Source of the DNA: an uncultured Eubacterium sp.
GTDB lineage: Bacteria; Bacillota_I; Bacilli_A; Erysipelotrichales; Erysipelotrichaceae
Direction: 5' to 3'
DNA length: 33,898 nucleotides
NCBI GenBank assembly: GCA_904395785.1
Contig: CAJFOG010000191.1
Coordinates: forward strand, 1 to 33,898
Shown here piece after piece: positions 26,479 to 33,898 of the stretch. The notes below the pieces were generated by a model. The model was not told the DNA's origin. It ran no database searches and worked only from the letters and a program-made list of their open reading frames with translations. Numbering within the stretch: position 1 is the first letter of the stretch; each line of letters opens with the position of its first letter. The position numbers were made by a program, and so were the translations under genes.

Positions 26479-28647
26479 ATGAGTATTACGTATCTATCAC
26501 AAGAAAAACGTTTCTTATTAGAAACGAATCATAGTAGTTATATTATGGAATTAGCACACCATGATTTTTTATCTCATGTATATTGGGGGAAAAAAATAAC
26601 GAACTATCATGGTAGTAATAAAATATTATATCGTGATCGTGGATTTTGCCCCAACATTGAACCAAGTGATCGTACTTTCTCATTAGATACCTTACCACAA
26701 GAATATCCACAATATGGAAATGGTGATTATCGTCCATGTGCATATCAAGTAAAAAATGAACAAAATGAAACATTTAGTGATATTCGCTATGTTTCCCATG
26801 AAATTTATCAAGGAAAGCAACCGCTTCAACAACTTCCTTCTTCTTATGCAGATGAAAAAGATGTGGAAACACTTATCATCCATATGCAAGATAAAACTTT
26901 AGGACTTTCTATTGATTTGTATTATCATGTATTCCCTACTTGCGATGTCATCACAAGATATGCAAAATTTCATACAACACAACCATTAACCCTTACAAAA
27001 ATGTTAAGTGCTAGTGTCGATTTTCGACGCGATGATTTTGACTTAGTAACAATGTATGGTGCACACAATAATGATCGTAACTTGGATCGACGTCCACTAA
27101 CAAGTGCTACTACTGTTGTGGAAAGTATGCGAGGAGCTAGTTCTCCACATCAAACACCTTTCTTATGTTTATGTAACCATAATGCAGATGAACAACAAGG
27201 TGAAGTATATACGATGCAATTTGTATATAGTGGAAACTTCCACGGTAGTGTACATGTAGACCCATACCGCAATGTTCGTATGCAAATAGGTTTACAACCA
27301 TTTGATTGTGAATGGCACTTATCACCAAACGAAATATTTGAAACACCCGAAGTTGTAATGACTTATACTGATCAAGGATTTAACCAAATGTCAAAACAGC
27401 TTCATACTTTTGTGAAACAGCACATCGTAAGAGGTATTTGGAAAGATAAACAACGTCCTATCTTATTTAATAGCTGGGAAAGTTTATACTTTGATATTCG
27501 TGAAGATAAGTTACTAGAAATTGCCGATACTGCCGCTGATTTAGGAATTGAATTATTTGTCTTAGACGATGGGTGGTTTAAAGGTAGAAATGATGATAAC
27601 TCATCTTTAGGTGATTGGGTTTGTGATACAAAAAAACTTCCTCATGGAATTGCTTGGTTAAGTGAACAAATTCATCAACGTGGTATGCAGTTTGGAATAT
27701 GGGTAGAGCCTGAAATGATATCAGAAGATAGTGACTTATATCGTACTCATCCAGAATATGCTTTACAAATAAAAGATAGAGAGCATGTCATTGGAAGAGG
27801 ACAACTTGTGTTAGACTTAACATCATCTAACGTACGTGATTATGTAGTAGAAAGTATCTGTAATGTATTACGCAGTGCAAAAATTGAATATGTAAAATGG
27901 GATATGAACCGTCATTTAACAAATATTGGTTCTTTATTCTTAGAAACTAAACATCAAAGAGAAACTGCACATCGCTATATGTTAGGTGTTTATGATATTA
28001 TGCAACGTATCACTCAACAATTCCCTGATATTTTATTTGAAAGTTGTAGTAGTGGTGGTGGTCGTTTTGATTTAGGTATGCTATGTTATATGCCACAAAC
28101 TTGGACAAGTGATAATACAGATGCCATTTGCCGTACAAAAATACAGTATGCAACAAGTTATATGATGCCTGCAATTACAATGGGATCTCATGTATCTGTA
28201 TGCCCAAACCATCAAACAGGACGTATAACGCCAATGTCTACAAGATTTGCGGTTGCGATGAGTGGGCGCTTAGGCTATGAATTAGACCTTACAAAAATAC
28301 ATGAAGATGAAATTCCATTAGTGAAACAACAAATTGCACTATATAAACAATATCGCCCATTGGTACAACACGGTACGATGTATCGTTTAAAAAATCCTTT
28401 TACAGGTAATGAAGGCGCATGGTGTTTTGTGAATGATAAGAATGTTTTAGCAATCTACATAAAAACATTAAGTGAACCTGCTGCCCCATTTAGAATATTA
28501 CGTCTACAAGGATTAGAAGAAGATGCATTATACCAACTAAATCATGGTGATGTATATAGTGGTAGTGAATTAATGTATGCAGGCATTTCTATTCCAAATA
28601 CAAAAGAAGATTTCCACAGTGAAGTTTGGTATTTCACTAAACTATAA
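26479..28647 (+). CDS. Alpha-galactosidase, GH36
   Basis: This 722-residue cytosolic enzyme has the full GH36 build: an N-terminal beta-supersandwich (1-320), a TIM barrel (about 325-640) and a C-terminal sheet. The nucleophile D475 lies in KWDMNR and the acid/base D545 in TSDNTD. ESCSSGGGRFD (521-531) shapes the sugar pocket. It releases galactose from melibiose, raffinose or stachyose. Inside a sucrose-PTS operon it suggests that raffinose or a related sugar also enters, or that the substrate is a phosphorylated galactosyl-sucrose. It starts 16 bases after scrB. No galactose-pathway gene is present in the window. Confidence 0.93.
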   Translation: MSITYLSQEKRFLLETNHSSYIMELAHHDFLSHVYWGKKITNYHGSNKILYRDRGFCPNIEPSDRTFSLDTLPQEYPQYGNGDYRPCAYQVKNEQNETFSDIRYVSHEIYQGKQPLQQLPSSYADEKDVETLIIHMQDKTLGLSIDLYYHVFPTCDVITRYAKFHTTQPLTLTKMLSASVDFRRDDFDLVTMYGAHNNDRNLDRRPLTSATTVVESMRGASSPHQTPFLCLCNHNADEQQGEVYTMQFVYSGNFHGSVHVDPYRNVRMQIGLQPFDCEWHLSPNEIFETPEVVMTYTDQGFNQMSKQLHTFVKQHIVRGIWKDKQRPILFNSWESLYFDIREDKLLEIADTAADLGIELFVLDDGWFKGRNDDNSSLGDWVCDTKKLPHGIAWLSEQIHQRGMQFGIWVEPEMISEDSDLYRTHPEYALQIKDREHVIGRGQLVLDLTSSNVRDYVVESICNVLRSAKIEYVKWDMNRHLTNIGSLFLETKHQRETAHRYMLGVYDIMQRITQQFPDILFESCSSGGGRFDLGMLCYMPQTWTSDNTDAICRTKIQYATSYMMPAITMGSHVSVCPNHQTGRITPMSTRFAVAMSGRLGYELDLTKIHEDEIPLVKQQIALYKQYRPLVQHGTMYRLKNPFTGNEGAWCFVNDKNVLAIYIKTLSEPAAPFRILRLQGLEEDALYQLNHGDVYSGSELMYAGISIPNTKEDFHSEVWYFTKL

Positions 28648-28663
28648 TTCTTATCTTGTATGA

Positions 28664-28709
28664 TTGTCAAAAAACCTTAACTATTTTATAATGTTAGTAG
28701 TTGAGGTTT
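28664..28709 (+). promoter_or_regulatory. Internal promoter of the LacI regulator inside an inverted repeat
   Basis: TTGTCA (28664-28669), 17 bases, TATAAT (28687-28692). An inverted repeat with 12-base arms, AAACCTTAACTA (28672-28683) and TAGTTGAGGTTT (28698-28709), has one wobble pair and surrounds the -10. The right arm contains the GAGG ribosome site of the regulator. Confidence 0.7.
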
Positions 28710-28714
28710 ACAAT

Positions 28715-29707
28715 ATGAAAAAAAATTTAACAATTACAAATATTGCCCAAATGGCAGGGGTTGGAAAAAGTACAGTATCTAGATATTTTAATGGTGGTTA
28801 TGTGAAAGAATCTACCAAGGAGAAAATACAAAAAGTAATTGATGAACATCACTATCAACCAAATGCTTTTGCACGATTAAAAGCAAAAAAAAGTCATATT
28901 ATCGGTGTTATTGCACCTTGTTTAGATTCCTCTGTTGCATCTCGTGTTTTAATGGGAATTGATGAAGTATTACAAGCGCAAGGCTATACTTCCCTTATTA
29001 TTAACACAAATCATGATAGTGCTCAAGAATTAAAAAGTATGACATCTTTATATCGTATGAAAGTCGATGGTATCATTATAAACGCTACAGTTGTGACTGA
29101 TGAACATAATACACTTGCGAAACAATTTGATATCCCAGTAATTTTTATTGGGCAACGATATACACAAGGTGTATCTATCATCAATGATGATACTGGTGCT
29201 GGTGTTTTTCTTACTGACTATCTTATCAAAAAAGGACATCAAGATGTATTAGTTGTCACAGTAGATGAACAAGATGAAGCCGTTGGAATCATTAGAAAAC
29301 AAGCGATATGTGATACTTTAGATAAACATCATATATCATATCGTACTTGTATTAGTGATTATAGTTTCACATTATCAAAAACTGTCATTAAAGATGCATT
29401 ACAATCACATTTACCATCTGTTATCTTATGTTCTAGTACCAAACAACTACTTGCTAGCTATCATTGCGTCAAAGAATTAGGACTACGTATACCAGAAGAT
29501 ATCTCTATATGTGGTTTTGGAGGTTATGAATATAGTGAAGTATTATCTCCATCCTTAACTTCTATTCAATTTGATGCGAAATTATCAGGAAATGTAGGGG
29601 CAAAAACAATGCTTTCTATGATCAATGAAGAAGATGTAGAAACAACACAAATGATTCCTTTTGAATTTCATGAAGGAAATAGTGTATTAGATAAAATGAA
29701 AGGGTGA
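28715..29707 (+). CDS. scrR: LacI-family repressor of the sucrose operon
   Basis: This 330-residue protein starts with a LacI helix-turn-helix (TITNIAQMAGVGKSTVSRYF, 6-25) and a hinge helix (HYQPNAFARLK). A periplasmic-binding-type effector domain follows (IIGVIAPCLDS, VDGIIINATV, ICGFGGYEYSEVLSPSLTSI). I chose the ATG at 28715 because GAGG lies eight bases upstream; longer in-frame starts overlap the promoter. It should bind the palindrome at 23085-23098 and be released by a sugar or sugar phosphate. It has its own promoter in addition to read-through from the operon. Confidence 0.87.
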   Translation: MKKNLTITNIAQMAGVGKSTVSRYFNGGYVKESTKEKIQKVIDEHHYQPNAFARLKAKKSHIIGVIAPCLDSSVASRVLMGIDEVLQAQGYTSLIINTNHDSAQELKSMTSLYRMKVDGIIINATVVTDEHNTLAKQFDIPVIFIGQRYTQGVSIINDDTGAGVFLTDYLIKKGHQDVLVVTVDEQDEAVGIIRKQAICDTLDKHHISYRTCISDYSFTLSKTVIKDALQSHLPSVILCSSTKQLLASYHCVKELGLRIPEDISICGFGGYEYSEVLSPSLTSIQFDAKLSGNVGAKTMLSMINEEDVETTQMIPFEFHEGNSVLDKMKG

Positions 29708-29713
29708 AATGAT

Positions 29714-30679
29714 ATGAAACGATTAGTCGCAATTGGTGAGGCTTTAATAGACTTTATCCCAAATAAAAAAGGACAACGCTTAAAAGATGTAGAATCTTTT
29801 AGAAGAGTTGCAGGTGGTGCACCTGCCAATGTTGCAGGAGCAGTCGCAAAGTTAGGTGGTCAAGCAACATTTTTAACGGCATTAGGTCAAGATGCCTTTG
29901 GAGATTATATTATTGAATCTTTAAAGGAAAGCAATATTCATACAGATGCTATTACACGTCTACAAGATTATGATACTTCCCTAGCCTTTGTATCATTAGC
30001 AGATGATGGAAACAGAGATTTTAAATTTTATCGTAGAACAGCTGCCGACTTGCAGTTTTCCCCAGAAAATATCCCTCATGATATTTTAAATAATGCTGGA
30101 TTTATCCACTTTTGTAGTGTGGACTTAGTAGAAAGCCCAATGAAACAAGCACATAAAAAATTAATTGATATGGCTTTACAAAACAATGTGTATGTTAGTT
30201 TTGACCCTAACTTACGATTAAGTTTATGGGATGATCATGAAGCCTTAAAACAAACGGTAAATGAATTTTTACCACTGGCACATGTGGTAAAAATAAGTGA
30301 TGAAGAACTAGAATTTATTACTGGATATACTTCTATTGAAGAAGCATTACCTACTCTTATGCAAGGTAACACAGAAATGGTCATTTACACAAAGGGCAAA
30401 GATGGTGCTTCTTTATACCGTAAAGATGAACATATCTTCGTGGAAGGAAATACTGTTGATGTTGTGGATACAACAGGTGCAGGAGATAGCTTTATTGGTT
30501 CATTCCTATACTACATACTAAAAGAAGATACAGACTTATCCACAATTTCTAGTGAAACTTTAAAATCTTGTTTATACCATGCCAATGCTTATGCAGCATG
30601 TACAACTACAAGAGAAGGTGCATTAGCATCTATGGCAAATCAAGAAGAGTTTCAAACATTTTTAACAACAATAAAATAA
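29714..30679 (+). CDS. scrK: Fructokinase, PfkB/ribokinase family
   Basis: This 321-residue kinase has the PfkB N-terminal signature around AGGAPANVAGAVAKLGG (33-49), the C-terminal DTTGAGDSF (252-260) with catalytic base D258, and substrate-binding FDPNLR (163-168). It phosphorylates the fructose released by ScrB, sending it to glycolysis. The RBS AGGGTG lies in the tail of the regulator gene, six bases separating the two coding regions. It is the last gene of the operon, followed by a terminator. Confidence 0.93.
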   Translation: MKRLVAIGEALIDFIPNKKGQRLKDVESFRRVAGGAPANVAGAVAKLGGQATFLTALGQDAFGDYIIESLKESNIHTDAITRLQDYDTSLAFVSLADDGNRDFKFYRRTAADLQFSPENIPHDILNNAGFIHFCSVDLVESPMKQAHKKLIDMALQNNVYVSFDPNLRLSLWDDHEALKQTVNEFLPLAHVVKISDEELEFITGYTSIEEALPTLMQGNTEMVIYTKGKDGASLYRKDEHIFVEGNTVDVVDTTGAGDSFIGSFLYYILKEDTDLSTISSETLKSCLYHANAYAACTTTREGALASMANQEEFQTFLTTIK

Positions 30680-30693
30680 TAAACAAGTTACAC

Positions 30694-30740
30694 AAAAAAA
30701 CCATGTCACTATAACGATATAAATAGACATGGTATTTTTT
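30694..30740. terminator. Bidirectional terminator after the fructokinase gene
   Basis: The arms ACCATGTC (30700-30707) and GACATGGT (30726-30733) have an A run before and a T run after. It serves the plus-strand sucrose operon and the minus-strand beta-glucoside operon. Confidence 0.85.
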
Positions 30741-30756
30741 ATTATACATTAGAATT

Positions 30757-31597
30757 TTATTCTCTGTTTAATCTATTAATATGTATCATCAAAAACGACA
30801 TTTCTTCATCTGTAATAAGCTTTTTATACTTATCGTATAAATAATGTTTTACTTTATTTGCAACTTCACTTTCTAGCACATATCTTTTTTTATGTTGTAG
30901 ATAAAAATTTTCGTCATTATCTTCCAACATTTTATTTGTAAAAAAAACGCTCTACAAAAAATCTAACATGAGTTACAAACCGAACATAATGTATACTGTC
31001 TTTACTCAAATCTTTATTTAATGCATACTGAACGATATGCACAATATCTCCTATAAGTTTCACGTATCTAGCACTATCATACTCTAGATTATCTGTTGCT
31101 TGCGCATTCACTAAATGAAATGCAATATTCACTGCTTCTTCTTCAGGTAAATGTATATGCATTGTATGATTGATAATTTCCAAACATTTTAACGCAACAT
31201 CTTATTCTTTTGTATAAAAACTTTGAATTTCCCAACTTAATCTATTCGTTATCATCATTTTTTTATGATATCTTTCTATCGCAAAATTCAAATGATCTGC
31301 AAGTACAAAATAAACATTGTCATTAAAGTCCGTCTGCAATATATTTTTCGCTGTTTTTAATACTTGGCTTGTTAAGTTTAATACATCTTGTGAAATCGCA
31401 CTTAACAATTCTATTACTTGTCTTGATTTATCATGTGTAATCGGAATAAACAATTGACATTGCTCAAAATTCACATTAATTTCTTGACCAGCCTTACGTC
31501 CATATCCTATTCCCTTTTCCAATAAAATAAACTCTTTTTGTTCATCATCTTCTGTTAAAACTACACTGGAATTTAATACTTTTTTAATTCTGGTCAT
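30757..31597 (-). pseudogene. Broken BglG/LicT-type antiterminator
   Basis: Read from ATG 31597 (RBS AGGAGG), the sequence encodes an RNA-binding CAT domain (IKKVLNSSVVLTEDD, FILLEKGIGYGRKAG) and the first PTS regulation domain. An in-frame TAA at 31202-31204 interrupts it after SFYTKE, where family members usually have Tyr. The same frame resumes (DVALKCLEIINHT) through PRD1 into PRD2. It then breaks at an A8 run (30940-30947), beyond which another frame supplies the PRD2 end (EEMSFLMIHINRL), stopping at 30757. Two independent lesions make it a likely pseudogene. An intact copy would have prevented terminator formation ahead of the PTS gene when beta-glucosides are present. It starts 10 bases after the GH1 stop. 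Confidence 0.85.
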
Positions 31598-31607
31598 ACA
31601 ATTCCTC

Positions 31608-33898
<2,291 letters not shown>

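Overview
This is an AT-rich bacterial window. Strong ribosome sites, consensus sigma-A promoters, CcpA-type cre sequences, a T-box ahead of lysS, PTS sugar operons and an oxygen-sensitive radical-SAM maturase together suggest an anaerobic, gut-type Bacillota. Erysipelotrichia is my guess for the class; no rRNA or marker gene is present to prove it.

Layout. Bases 1-1300 hold a repeat-like left edge, a bidirectional terminator and a Fic protein whose promoter contains a perfect palindrome. Bases 1557-7903 hold a divergently controlled carbohydrate locus: an RpiR/SIS regulator facing PTS EIIBC, a cytosolic cysteine-type sulfatase, a TauE/SafE anion exporter, a stand-alone EIIA and an anaerobic sulfatase-maturating enzyme. 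Read together they form a compact system to import a sulfated sugar, activate the sulfatase, remove the sulfate in the cytosol and expel the anion. This is the most interesting metabolic unit in the window. Bases 8003-11139 hold a large hairpin and a type II restriction-modification set (PD-(D/E)XK nuclease, Dam-like methylase, divergent second methylase).

Bases 11190-16063 are housekeeping: lysS with its T-box, dusB, hslO and tpx. A decayed second Fic gene is wedged between dusB and lysS. Bases 16151-19545 are a very AT-rich, unfamiliar cassette on the minus strand: a soluble protein of unknown function, a four-helix membrane protein, a KAP-type membrane P-loop NTPase and a small membrane-anchored secreted protein. 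It has frame breaks or overlaps at its gene junctions. It is the best candidate for an undescribed, possibly defence-related system. A Nudix hydrolase and a PLD-helicase-DUF3427 protein follow (19694-22933).

Bases 23049-30679 form a sucrose/raffinose operon: EIIBCA, GH32 sucrose-6-phosphate hydrolase, GH36 alpha-galactosidase, LacI regulator and fructokinase, with a cre and an operator at the promoter. Bases 30757-33898 form a minus-strand beta-glucoside operon entering from the right edge: EIIBCA (partial), GH1 6-phospho-beta-glucosidase and a broken BglG-type antiterminator.

All assignments come from reading motifs by eye. No database search was run.
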